A stretch of DNA of 64,000 bases from DATJLY01 sp035604615 (GTDB lineage Bacteria > Pseudomonadota > Alphaproteobacteria > ATCC43930 > CGMCC-115725). Each line of letters starts with the position of its first letter. Position 1 is the first letter of the stretch. The notes beneath the pieces are model-generated. The model had not been told where the DNA came from, searched no databases, and saw only the letters and a list, made by a program, of their open reading frames with translations. Positions 1 through 7,968 of the stretch are shown here, piece after piece. The stretch covers positions 62,001-126,000 of the forward strand of contig DATNID010000074.1 of assembly GCA_035604615.1 (NCBI GenBank), written 5' to 3'. The position numbers and the translations under genes were made by a program.

Positions 1-439
1 GCGCATCCTGCAGCAGGTCGCGGCCGAGCACGGCATCCCCTACCTCAAGCTGGTCGGACACGAGGTGGTGGCGGCGGCGGGTTTCGGGAAGGCGGACGCC
101 GCCGCCGCGAGCTTGATCGCGGACGCCGCGCTCGCGGTGCGGGACCGCTGCGCCGCGCTCTTCGAGGACAGCAAGCACGTGGCGGATTTCCAGATCGGCA
201 TCGATTGCGGCGCCGCGATCGGCAGCATCGTCGGCAGCGAGCCGCGCATGTTCAACCTGTGGGGCGATGCCGTCACCGTCGCCCAGACCATGGCCGCGTC
301 CGCGCTCCCCGGCACGGTGCAGGCGACCGAGGCCGCCTATCGGCGCCTGCGCCACGACTTCCTGTTTCGCCAGCGCGGCAGCTTCTATCTGCCGCAGGTC
401 GGCGAGGCGCGCACCTTCGTGCTGGCCGGCCGGCTGTGA
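1..439 (+). CDS. Class III adenylate/guanylate cyclase homology domain, C-terminal part (5' truncated by window)
   Basis: The reading frame is open from base 2 and ends at TGA 437-439, giving 145 visible residues; the start lies outside the window. The segments FQIGIDCGAAIGSIVGSE and LWGDAVTVAQTMAASA, then PGTVQATEAAYRRL, match the C-terminal half of class III nucleotide cyclase domains. Key positions differ from active enzymes. The metal-binding Asp of the KxxGD motif is His here (LKLVGHEV). The Asn and Arg of the VNxAxR motif are Thr and Thr (VTVAQT). The domain is therefore probably catalytically dead and may act as a sensory or docking module. The stop overlaps a possible GTG start of the MlaE gene, so it belongs to the Mla-like operon. 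Confidence 0.8.
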   Translation, partial: RILQQVAAEHGIPYLKLVGHEVVAAAGFGKADAAAASLIADAALAVRDRCAALFEDSKHVADFQIGIDCGAAIGSIVGSEPRMFNLWGDAVTVAQTMAASALPGTVQATEAAYRRLRHDFLFRQRGSFYLPQVGEARTFVLAGRL

Positions 440-447
440 GCGACGGG

Positions 448-1263
448 ATGTCGATCGGACGCCAGCCGGCGCCAGGGTGGCTGCAGCGCGGCTTCAGCTA
501 CATCGGCAGCGCGACGCGGCGGCACGCTCGCTTCGGGCTCCTGGTCGCCGGCGTGGGATTCGGCGTGGTGCGCGAGGCGGTTCGCCCCTCGACTTGGCGC
601 CGCACCGTGCGCGCGGAATTCGGCCGGGCGCTGCGCCAGGCGGTGCGCGGCGGCCTTGGCGCTACCCTGGTCGCGGCCGCGCTCATGGGTCTGGTGATGG
701 TCTCGCAGGCGCTCTACTGGCTGGGCGAGGCGGGCCAGGAGGAGTTGATCGGCCCGATCCTGGTCGTGGTGCTGGTGCGCGAGGTGGCGCCCCTTCTCGT
801 CGGCATGATCCTCTTGGGGCGCAGCGGGGTGGTGGCGATCGCCGAGATCGGTGCGCTGCAGATGGGCGGCGAGGTGCGCGCCATGGAAGCGCAGGGCCTC
901 GACCCGTTCCTGCTGCTGGTGCTGCCGCGCGCTTGCGCGCTCTCGGTCGCCTGCTACACCTTGGGGGTCATGTTCGTGCTCGCGGCGCTGTTGACCGGCT
1001 TCGTCGCCGGCAGCCTTTTGGGGAAGGTGCAGGTCTCGGTGTGGTCGTTTTTGGGCCGCGTCCTGCTCGCCATGAATCCGGGCGACTTCGTGGTGTTTCC
1101 GGGCAAGATGATCGCGATCGGCCTGCTGGTGGCGCTGGCCGCCTCGCTCACCGCCTTGACGGCGGGACCGCGCGACGAGGCGGCGCAATTGCTGCCGCGC
1201 GGCTACGTGCGCGGCGTGATGGCGATCCTGCTGGCCAGCATCGCCTTGAGCCTGGCGGTCTGA
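448..1263 (+). CDS. MlaE-family ABC permease (MCE/lipid transport)
   Basis: This 271-residue integral membrane protein has the MlaE family architecture: an amphipathic N-terminus followed by about five hydrophobic segments. The conserved EVAPLLVGMILLGRSG region and IGALQMGGEVRAMEAQGLD loop are present; the latter is the family's coupling-helix region. The ATG at 448 is chosen; a GTG at 436 would overlap the upstream stop as GTGA and add four residues, so either is possible. In the family it pairs with an MlaF ATPase and an MlaD substrate-binding protein to move phospholipid between outer and inner membranes. Both partners follow immediately. The permease looks intact, in contrast to its ATPase neighbour. 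Confidence 0.9.
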   Translation: MSIGRQPAPGWLQRGFSYIGSATRRHARFGLLVAGVGFGVVREAVRPSTWRRTVRAEFGRALRQAVRGGLGATLVAAALMGLVMVSQALYWLGEAGQEELIGPILVVVLVREVAPLLVGMILLGRSGVVAIAEIGALQMGGEVRAMEAQGLDPFLLLVLPRACALSVACYTLGVMFVLAALLTGFVAGSLLGKVQVSVWSFLGRVLLAMNPGDFVVFPGKMIAIGLLVALAASLTALTAGPRDEAAQLLPRGYVRGVMAILLASIALSLAV

Positions 1264-1266
1264 GCC

Positions 1267-1965
1267 ATGGATGCGGGCGATCCGATCCTCGCTCTCGCCG
1301 CTTCCCGGCCGCTGAGCGAACCGGGCGAGCCGCCGCAGCCCGCGATCGAGCTGCGCGTGATGGCCGGCGAGCTCGCCCTCGTCGATGCCCGCCACGCGAC
1401 CCAGGTGGCCTGGTTCGGCGATCTGTGCTGCGGCCTCGCCCCGCTCGCCTCCGGCAGCGTGCGCTTTCTCGGCCGCGACTGGAGCAAGTTGCCCCATACC
1501 TACGCGGCGGCGCTGCGCGGCCGGATCGGGCGCGTCTTCTCGACGCGAAGCTGGATCGGCCATCTCGATGTCGCCACCAACATCCTGCTGCCGCAACTTC
1601 ACCACACGCGCGAGGAGCTGGGTGAGCTGCGCCAGCGCGCGACTTCGCTCGCCTGCGCTTTCGGCCTGCCCGGCCTGCCGCTGGTGCGCGCGAGCGAGCT
1701 GTCCGAGGGCGATCTCGCCCGTGCCGCCTGCGTCAGGGCGTTTCTCGGCGACCCGCTGCTGCTGGTGCTCGAGAGCCCGGTCCAAGGGCGCTACGCGACG
1801 CTGGTTCCGCCGCTGCTCGACGCCTTGGCGCGCGCGCGCGACCGCGGCGCGGCGGCGATCTGGCTGACGCGCAGCGATCTCGTGTGGCACAACCCCTCGG
1901 TTTCCGCGACCCATCGCCTGCGGCTCGACGACCGCGGCGTCCTTGGGACCGGTCGCGCCGCATGA
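1267..1965 (+). CDS. Degenerate MlaF-like ABC ATPase (no Walker A)
   Basis: Position between MlaE and MlaD and residual similarity identify this 232-residue protein as an MlaF homologue, but every nucleotide-binding motif is eroded. No GxxGxGKS/T loop exists where Walker A should be (about residues 40-52). The signature is LSEGD (145-149) instead of LSGGQ. The Walker B Asp-Glu pair reads Glu-Ser in LLLVLESP (164-171). The switch His is replaced in LTRSDL. The frame is intact, starts 3 nt after the permease stop and overlaps the MCE gene as ATGA, so it is probably translated. It is unlikely to bind or hydrolyse ATP in the usual way; a structural role or an ATPase encoded elsewhere is plausible (inference). 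Confidence 0.8.
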   Translation: MDAGDPILALAASRPLSEPGEPPQPAIELRVMAGELALVDARHATQVAWFGDLCCGLAPLASGSVRFLGRDWSKLPHTYAAALRGRIGRVFSTRSWIGHLDVATNILLPQLHHTREELGELRQRATSLACAFGLPGLPLVRASELSEGDLARAACVRAFLGDPLLLVLESPVQGRYATLVPPLLDALARARDRGAAAIWLTRSDLVWHNPSVSATHRLRLDDRGVLGTGRAA

Positions 1966-2945
1966 TCCGGCTGCGCTATGCCGACGAATGGGTCGGCCTC
2001 CTGGTGGTGGCCGCGCTGGCGATCCTGTTCGCCGCCATCCTCCAGGCCGGCGTGCTGCGCGACTGGTTCCGGCCGGTCTCCAACCTGCGCCTGGTGCTGC
2101 CCGAAGCCGGGGTCGCGGGCCTCGCGGTCGGCGCCGACGTGGACATCCTTGGCACGCCGGCGGGCGTGATCCGGCGCGTCGTCATCAGCCCGAGCCAGCA
2201 GATGTATGCGGAGGCGGAGATCGACGACCAGGCGCGCGCCTTCATCCGCCGCGACAGCGTGGCCGTGATCCGCCGCCGCTTCGGCATCGCCGGCGCGGCC
2301 TTTGTCGATATCAGCCGCGGCACCGGCGCCGAGCTCGATTGGAAGTTCGCCGTCATCGAAGCCATCACCGAGCGCGATCCGACCGAGAGCGTCGGCGCGT
2401 TGCTCGACCAGGTGCGTGAAAAGATCTTCCCGATCCTCGACGATGTCGGCAAGTCCGCGAAATCGCTGGCCGGCGTGGCCGAGCGCATCGACAAGGGCCA
2501 GGGCAATGTCGGCCGCCTGGTGAACGACGAGACGATGATGCGCGACCTGGAAGCGACGGTGGCGCAGGCACGCGCCGCCGTGTCCGATCTCACCCGCCTC
2601 GAAGCCGAGCTCGACCAGGCGCTGCGCAGCGCCAACACTCTCGGCGACGCGCTCAACGCGAAGGACGCCGGCGTTCCCGGCCTGCTGCATCGCGCCAACG
2701 ACACGCTCGTCGCGCTCCAGCAGATGTTGCACGATCTGGCGCTCGCCGCCGAGCGGACGCCGCAGATCGCGCGCAATGTCGAGGCCGGGACGCAGGACCT
2801 GCCGGCGCTGCTCATCCAGGTGCAGCAGACCGCGCGCGAGGTCGAGCAGCTCGCGGTCCAGGTGCGCGGCGTCTGGCTCCTGGGCGGCGGCCCGCCGCAG
2901 CCGCCGGTGCCGGTGCGGCTGCCGTCGCAGGAGGTGCGGCCGTGA
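1962..2945 (+). CDS. MCE-domain protein, MlaD family
   Basis: The 327-residue product has one N-terminal transmembrane helix (about residues 11-30), an MCE domain (about 36-115, with LPEAGVAGLAVGADVDILG and the following IRRVVIS strand), and a long helical C-terminal part (about 140-310) rich in Ala, Leu, Asp and Glu. The tail ends in a Pro-rich segment. Such proteins form periplasmic rings or tubes that carry lipid to the MlaE permease. Start ATG 1962 overlaps the upstream TGA in ATGA, indicating coupled translation, and the stop overlaps the next gene as GTGA. The long helical tail suggests a needle-like rather than minimal MlaD form. Confidence 0.9.
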   Translation: MIRLRYADEWVGLLVVAALAILFAAILQAGVLRDWFRPVSNLRLVLPEAGVAGLAVGADVDILGTPAGVIRRVVISPSQQMYAEAEIDDQARAFIRRDSVAVIRRRFGIAGAAFVDISRGTGAELDWKFAVIEAITERDPTESVGALLDQVREKIFPILDDVGKSAKSLAGVAERIDKGQGNVGRLVNDETMMRDLEATVAQARAAVSDLTRLEAELDQALRSANTLGDALNAKDAGVPGLLHRANDTLVALQQMLHDLALAAERTPQIARNVEAGTQDLPALLIQVQQTAREVEQLAVQVRGVWLLGGGPPQPPVPVRLPSQEVRP

Positions 2946-3820
2946 GGCGCCTGCTGCTGGTGCTGCTCGTACTCGCCGGCTGCGCCCGGACGGCGCCCGA
3001 CCCGCTGCCGCGGCAAACCGACGAGATGATGCAGCGCCAGACCCAGGCCGGCCGCCTCACCTACGAGATGTCGCGGCCGGACGAGGCCGTATCGCAATAC
3101 CGGGCGGCGCTGACCCGGGCCCAGGCGCGCGACGATCTCGGCGCGATCGGCGATATCGGCTTCAACCTCGCGGTCGCGGAACTTCGCGCCAATGTGCCGG
3201 ATCGCGCGCTGGCCGACGCGCGGGCGACGCGGCTCGAGCTGGAGCGGCGCGGCACCACGCCGTTCCCGGCGCTGCTCCTCGCCGAAGCAACCGCGCTCTA
3301 TCGCACCGGCACGGCGCCCGCGGCCGACGCGATGGCGCAGCGCATCGTTACGAGCGAGGACCGGGACGCGGCGCAGGGCGCCCTATTCCTTCGCGGCCTG
3401 ATCGCGGACGAGCGCGGCGATGAGGCCGGGCTGGTCGCGGCGCTCGACGGTCTCAACGCCGCGTCCGGGCCGGCACCGCAGGCGGACCGGGCGGAACTGG
3501 CGGCTAGGCTGGCGCTGCGGCACGCCGATCCCGCGCGCGCCCGGCAGGAGGCGATGACGGCCGCTGCCTTGCGCCAGGACACGATGGATTACCGCGGCGT
3601 CGCCCGCGCGCTGTCGCTCCAGGGCGAGGCGGCCGAGCGCAGCGGCGACACCGAAGCCGCGGCGGACCTGTTCCTGCGCGCAGGACGCAGCGCCGCGGCG
3701 CAAGGCGACGAGGCCAGCGCACGGCCGTGGCTGCTTCGCGCGCAGACGCTGGCCCGTGGCGGCAGCATCGGGCGCGACGCGACCGACCTGCTCCACGGCC
3801 TCGATCAGCGCGACCGGTGA
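2942..3820 (+). CDS. Putative lipoprotein with TPR-like helical repeats
   Basis: The 292-residue product starts with a short basic-hydrophobic signal and a lipobox, VLAGC, with the lipidated Cys at residue 14. The rest is almost entirely Ala/Arg-rich helix pairs resembling tetratricopeptide repeats (for example EAVSQYRAALTRAQARDD and DTEAAADLFLRAGRSAAAQG). GTG 2942 is used as start because it overlaps the MCE stop in GTGA. As the last gene of the Mla-like operon it may be the outer-membrane or periplasmic partner taking the place of MlaA or MlaC (inference). No enzymatic motif is visible. It ends 1 nt before the convergent MFS gene. Confidence 0.8.
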   Translation: MRRLLLVLLVLAGCARTAPDPLPRQTDEMMQRQTQAGRLTYEMSRPDEAVSQYRAALTRAQARDDLGAIGDIGFNLAVAELRANVPDRALADARATRLELERRGTTPFPALLLAEATALYRTGTAPAADAMAQRIVTSEDRDAAQGALFLRGLIADERGDEAGLVAALDGLNAASGPAPQADRAELAARLALRHADPARARQEAMTAAALRQDTMDYRGVARALSLQGEAAERSGDTEAAADLFLRAGRSAAAQGDEASARPWLLRAQTLARGGSIGRDATDLLHGLDQRDR

Positions 3821-3821
3821 T

Positions 3822-5186
3822 CTATTCCGCGGGCGCGACCGCCAGGACGCGCTGGCGCCTTCCGACCAGCAGCAGCACGGCGAGGCCCGAGACCGAGGCG
3901 CACAAGGTCGGGATCGCCGCCAGCAGAAAAAGGTCGCTCGGCTGCCAATGCAGTCCGAGCAGGATGCCGGCGACGCTCGGGCTGACGATGGCGGCGGTGC
4001 GGCCGATGCCGAAGCCCCAGCCCACGCCGGTGGCGCGGATGGCGGGCGGATAGAGATTGGCGCAGGACGCATTGAGCACGCTCTGGGTCCCGACCAGGAA
4101 GAACCCCAAGCCGAGCGAGGCGACGAACAGGAAGCCGAACGTGTGCGGCGCCATAGCCAGCGCGACGATCGCCAGCGCGGCGACGAAATAGCCTGCCGCC
4201 ACGGTGCGGAACCCGCCCAGCGCGATGACGAAGGTCGCGGCCACGATCGTGCCGGCGATGCCGCCCAACTGCAGCGAGCTGTTGATCTTCACCACGTCGG
4301 GCTGCGACAGGCCGTAGCTCGCCAGCAGCAGCGGCAGCCAGGCGTTGAAGAAATAGACCGCGAGCAGCGACGAGAAGAACACCACCCAGAGCACCGACGT
4401 GATGGCGGCGCGCCGCTCCTGGAACAATTGCGCGAGCTGGAATCCGGGCTTGTTCTCCTGGTCCACGGTGAAGCCGGTCTCGCGCGAGAAGTCGCGGCCG
4501 GGGACGACGCGCGCCAGTACCGCGGCGATGCGCGCGGGCGCAAATCCCTTCATCACCATGAACTCGAGCCGCTCGGGCAGATAGGCGTAGAGGAAGGGCG
4601 AGCACAGGAACGGCAGGATGCCGCCGACGATGAACACCGTGCGCCAGCCGAACAGGGTGACATAGGCGAAGACATAGCCGCCGACCATGATGCCGAGCGC
4701 GAGGCTGATATACATCACCATGACGAGCGAGGTGCGCAGGCGCTGCGGCAGGTATTCGCTGGCGATCGCGATCGAGAGCGGCGTGGCGCCGCCCAGCCCC
4801 CAGCCGGCGATGGCGCGCAGGACCAGCAGCATGGTCAGCGACGTGGCAGCCGCCGTCGCCAGGGTGAAGACGCCGAAGATGAGTCCGCACAGGATGAATG
4901 TCCGCTTCGGTCCCCAGCGGTCGCCGATGAGGCCGAAGGTCAGGGCGCCGAAGCTCAGGCCAAAGAAGCCGGTCGAGAACACCGGCCCCATGACGGCCCG
5001 GTCGACGCCGAGAAATTTGACGAAATCGCCGGCGGCGTAGCTGATCGCCGACAAATCGAAGCCGTCGACCAGGACGAGCATCGCGCACAGCAGGCAGATG
5101 CGCAGATGGTACCAATTGAAGCGCGCCGAATTGACGATCTCGGAGACATTGGTGGCCATCAGCGTCATCCCCGCCGCATGTGCCAC
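3822..5186 (-). CDS. MFS permease, AAHS (aromatic acid:H+ symporter) family
   Basis: A 454-residue, 12-helix major facilitator. The first helix contains DGFDLSAISYAA, the DGxD signature of aromatic-acid symporters such as PcaK and BenK, and the cytoplasmic loop GDRWGPKR fits the MFS GxxxDRxGRR motif. It probably imports an aromatic acid with protons. The start is uncertain: GTG 5186, ATG 5168 and ATG 5159 are in frame, and the last gives the usual short N-terminus (MATNVSEIV). A 39-residue membrane protein with a strong ribosome site lies just upstream on the same strand and may be co-transcribed. Confidence 0.88.
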   Translation of the reverse strand: MAHAAGMTLMATNVSEIVNSARFNWYHLRICLLCAMLVLVDGFDLSAISYAAGDFVKFLGVDRAVMGPVFSTGFFGLSFGALTFGLIGDRWGPKRTFILCGLIFGVFTLATAAATSLTMLLVLRAIAGWGLGGATPLSIAIASEYLPQRLRTSLVMVMYISLALGIMVGGYVFAYVTLFGWRTVFIVGGILPFLCSPFLYAYLPERLEFMVMKGFAPARIAAVLARVVPGRDFSRETGFTVDQENKPGFQLAQLFQERRAAITSVLWVVFFSSLLAVYFFNAWLPLLLASYGLSQPDVVKINSSLQLGGIAGTIVAATFVIALGGFRTVAAGYFVAALAIVALAMAPHTFGFLFVASLGLGFFLVGTQSVLNASCANLYPPAIRATGVGWGFGIGRTAAIVSPSVAGILLGLHWQPSDLFLLAAIPTLCASVSGLAVLLLVGRRQRVLAVAPAE

Positions 5187-5233
5187 ACCAGCATATTGCC
5201 ATTGGCCGCGACGGCAATGGCGTCGTCAGAGGG

Positions 5234-5353
5234 TCACTTCCCGGGCGAGACGGCGGCGCGGATGACGACGAAGACGAGCACGGCGATGATGGCGGACCAC
5301 CAGCCGAGATTCAGGTGCAAGAAGGCGACAATCTTATCGATTTCGACGCCCAT
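5234..5353 (-). CDS. Small single-helix membrane protein (39 aa)
   Basis: This short frame encodes 39 residues: a polar N-terminus (MGVEIDKIVAFLH), one strongly hydrophobic helix (about residues 17-35, WWSAIIAVLVFVVIRAAV) and a short basic tail ending SPGK. The ATG at 5353 is preceded by a good Shine-Dalgarno (GAAGGAG, about 7 nt upstream), which supports translation. It lies about 50-75 nt upstream of the AAHS permease on the same strand, so it may be a small accessory subunit or regulator of that transporter (inference). No family was recognised. Confidence 0.55.
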   Translation of the reverse strand: MGVEIDKIVAFLHLNLGWWSAIIAVLVFVVIRAAVSPGK

Positions 5354-5480
5354 GGTAGCTCCTTCGCCGATATCGCCCTGTTCCCGGGCTCTCTCCCTGC
5401 TTCCTTTCGGTAATGCCGAACAGGCTCGACCCCGCGAGTCTGACGGCCCTGGGTTAAGGGAATGCTAAGCCGGGACGGCG

Positions 5481-6440
5481 CTAGTGCGTCGCCGCAAGCA
5501 ACAATTCGGGCGACAATTCATGCACCCGGTTGCGTCCGTTGCTCTTGGCGAAGTAGAGCGCCCGGTCGGCGCGCAGCATCAGGCTGGCCGCCGTCTCGTC
5601 GCGATCCGCAAGCGAGGTCAGCCCGCCGCTGCAGGTGATCGCGATCGCACAGTCGCCTACCAGGATGAGCGGCTCGGCCGCCACCAGCTTGCAAATCCGC
5701 TGCGCGATCTGGAGCGCGTCCGCCCGGTCGGTGTCGGGCAGCATCACCGAGAATTCCTCGCCGCCGATGCGGGCGACGCAGTCGTAGGCGCGCACCGCGT
5801 CGTGCACCATGTTGGCGAAGGCCACCAGCACGCGGTCGCCGACGTCATGCCCCCACGTGTCGTTGACCCGCTTGAAGTGATCGAGATCCAACGCGACGAG
5901 GGAGAGCGGCTTGCCGGTGCGCCGCGCGCGGCCGAATTCCCGCTCCATGACTTCGACGAAGCGGCGGCGGTTGGCGAGCTTGGTGAGCGGGTCGGTGGAC
6001 GCCAAGACCTCGAGCGCCTGCTCGTGCTCCATCTCGGCGGTGACGTCGCGCTCGATCGCCGCGAAATGGGTGACGTGTCCCTCGCCGGCGGGCAGCGGAA
6101 CGATGCTGGCCTCGAGCCAATGACGCTCGCCGTCCTTGCCCCGGTTCAGGAGTCGGCAGCGGATCGATCGGCCGCTGTGCAGCGCAGCGCTGACCTCCCG
6201 GATCGTGTCCTGCGACGTCTCGGGCGCCTGCAGCAGCCGCGGCGACTTTCCCACAACCTCTTCGGCCGCATATCCCGTGAGCCGCGTGAACGCTTCGTTG
6301 ACATAGACGATGCGCGCCCCGGAACCGTCCTCCCCGACCGCCATCACCATGATGATGTCATTGGCCTTGTTGACGATGCCTTCGAAATCGATCCTGGCCG
6401 GCGACATGATGATGCGAGCGCTTTCGGGAATGCCTCGCAT
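5481..6440 (-). CDS. PAS-GGDEF diguanylate cyclase
   Basis: The 319-residue product has an N-terminal PAS/PAC sensor (about residues 16-135, with VYVNEAFTRLTGY and the C-terminal PAC strand) of the type that often binds flavin or another ligand. A GGDEF domain follows (about 148-310). The active-site motif GGEEF is at 226-230, and an intact inhibitory I-site, RAYD, is at 217-220, spaced canonically. The enzyme should make cyclic di-GMP from two GTP and be feedback-inhibited. No transmembrane helix is present, so it is cytoplasmic. ATG 6440 is used; an in-frame ATG at 6407 would remove 11 residues. A PilZ receptor lies 1.5 kb away. Confidence 0.9.
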   Translation of the reverse strand: MRGIPESARIIMSPARIDFEGIVNKANDIIMVMAVGEDGSGARIVYVNEAFTRLTGYAAEEVVGKSPRLLQAPETSQDTIREVSAALHSGRSIRCRLLNRGKDGERHWLEASIVPLPAGEGHVTHFAAIERDVTAEMEHEQALEVLASTDPLTKLANRRRFVEVMEREFGRARRTGKPLSLVALDLDHFKRVNDTWGHDVGDRVLVAFANMVHDAVRAYDCVARIGGEEFSVMLPDTDRADALQIAQRICKLVAAEPLILVGDCAIAITCSGGLTSLADRDETAASLMLRADRALYFAKSNGRNRVHELSPELLLAATH

Positions 6441-6455
6441 GATTCATAGCCGTGG

Positions 6456-6499
6456 AAGGTTGGCAAATAGTTGATTTTGAAAATATATTAACCAACCTT
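6456..6499. promoter_or_regulatory. AT-rich segment bounded by an 8-bp inverted repeat
   Basis: In a very GC-rich background, bases 6464-6491 are AT-rich (including ATATATTAA) and are flanked by AAGGTTGG (6456-6463) and CCAACCTT (6492-6499). The segment lies between the end of the MFS gene at 6521 and the start of the GGDEF gene at 6440, both on the minus strand. It could hold the promoter and operator of the cyclase gene, or act as a terminator for the upstream transporter. The loop of 28 nt is long for an intrinsic terminator. Confidence 0.35.
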
Positions 6500-6520
6500 G
6501 CGGCACGCGCGGCCGCGGCG

Positions 6521-7828
6521 CTATTCGGCGGGGGCTTGCGCGATGCCTGCGACCGTGGTCCGGCTCGGAATTCTGAGCCAGAACGCCGACACCACCGCCG
6601 ACATCAGCGCGAACGCGGCCAGGCAGTAGAGCCCGCTGGCGAAGCTTCCGGTCAGGTCCCTGGCCCAGCCGACGATCGACGGCCCGACGAAGCCGCCGAG
6701 ATTGCCGATCGAGTTGATCCAGGCGATGCCGGTCGCGGCCGCGGTGCCGGTGAGGAACATCGCCGGCATCGACCAGAACGGCCCCTTGGTGCCGTAGAGC
6801 CCGATTGCCGCGATCGACATGCCGACGATGGCCCAATAGGTGCCGATGGTGAGGCCAGAGATAACGAGCCCGATGGTCGCGAGCGCGCAGGCCCAGAACA
6901 GGTTCCAGCGCCGCTCGCCCATCCGGTCCGAGATGTAGCCCCACAGCGCCATGCTGATCGCGCCGCAGGTGTAGGGGATCATGGTGATCCAGCCGACCTG
7001 CATGGTGGTGAAGCCCAGCTGCTTCACCATCTGCGGCAGGAACAGCAGGAGGCCCAGGCTCGCCGTGACGATGCCGAGATAATTGAGCGTCAGCAGCAGC
7101 ACCTTGGCGTCATAGAACGAGCGCCACACGCTGACCTTGTGCTGCGCCTCGATCTGGCGGCACTCGTGCTCCAACTGGCCGCTCAGCCAGGCGCGCTCCT
7201 CACCGTCGAGCCATTTCGCCTGGGCGGGACGATCGGTGAGGTACGCCAGAACGACGAAGCCCACGAGCAAGGTCGGCACCGCCTCGGCGAGGTACATCCA
7301 CTTCCATCCGGCGAGCCCGAACAGCCCGTTGAGCTGCAGCAGCGCGGTCGACATCGGCGCGCCGGCCGCCACCGCGACCGGCAGAGCGAGGGTGAAACCG
7401 GCCATGATGCGGGCGCGGTGCTTATCCGGGAACCAATAGGTGAAGAACAGCACGATGCCGGGATAGAGCCCGGCCTCGGCCAAGCCGAGCAGGAAGCGCA
7501 CCGTCAGGAAACTCCATGGCCCGGTGCAAAAGGCCGTCGCCCCGGACAACAGGCCCCACGTCACCATGATGCGCGCGATCCACAGCCGCGCCCCCACCTT
7601 CTCGAGGATCACGTTGCTCGGCACCTCGAACAGGAAATAGCCCCAGAAGAAGACGCCGGCGGCCATGCCGTAGGTCGCGGCGTCGAGCCCCAGATCCTTG
7701 TTCATGGTGAGGGCGGCGAAGCCGACATTGATGCGGTCGAGATAGCACAGGAAATAGCTCAGCAACGCCAGCGGCAGCAGCCGCAGATAGACCTTGCGGA
7801 TGGTCCTCTGCTCGAGCGTGCGTTCCAT
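6521..7828 (-). CDS. MFS permease, ACS (anion:cation symporter) family
   Basis: A 435-residue, 12-helix transporter. The N-terminal RKVYLRLLPLALLSYFLCYL, then DRINVGFAALTMNKDLGL and FFWGYFLFEVPSNVILEKVG, are characteristic of the anion:cation symporter family, which includes phthalate, tartrate and hexuronate permeases. ATG 7828 is chosen because it begins the family-typical MERTLEQRTIRK and has GGGGAG about 7 nt upstream. The substrate is likely an organic anion but cannot be specified. It stands alone on the minus strand, divergent from the PilZ gene 140 nt away. Confidence 0.88.
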   Translation of the reverse strand: MERTLEQRTIRKVYLRLLPLALLSYFLCYLDRINVGFAALTMNKDLGLDAATYGMAAGVFFWGYFLFEVPSNVILEKVGARLWIARIMVTWGLLSGATAFCTGPWSFLTVRFLLGLAEAGLYPGIVLFFTYWFPDKHRARIMAGFTLALPVAVAAGAPMSTALLQLNGLFGLAGWKWMYLAEAVPTLLVGFVVLAYLTDRPAQAKWLDGEERAWLSGQLEHECRQIEAQHKVSVWRSFYDAKVLLLTLNYLGIVTASLGLLLFLPQMVKQLGFTTMQVGWITMIPYTCGAISMALWGYISDRMGERRWNLFWACALATIGLVISGLTIGTYWAIVGMSIAAIGLYGTKGPFWSMPAMFLTGTAAATGIAWINSIGNLGGFVGPSIVGWARDLTGSFASGLYCLAAFALMSAVVSAFWLRIPSRTTVAGIAQAPAE

Positions 7829-7968
7829 GGTCCACTCCCCGAGACGTGTCTTTGGCCCGATTCCCCGGCACAAGCATACCGTTTGGGGCGCGTTCGGCAA
7901 TGGTCGAGGCGGGTAATCCTGCGTTAACCCTCGGCCCCTTAAATTGCGGCGACTGCGCGGGAGAGGCC

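Noticed and set aside
385..1914. Minus-strand open frame of about 500 codons opposite the Mla-like genes
   Set aside because: Antisense to overlapping, motif-bearing plus-strand genes; Arg/Ala/Gln-rich, with no start signal.
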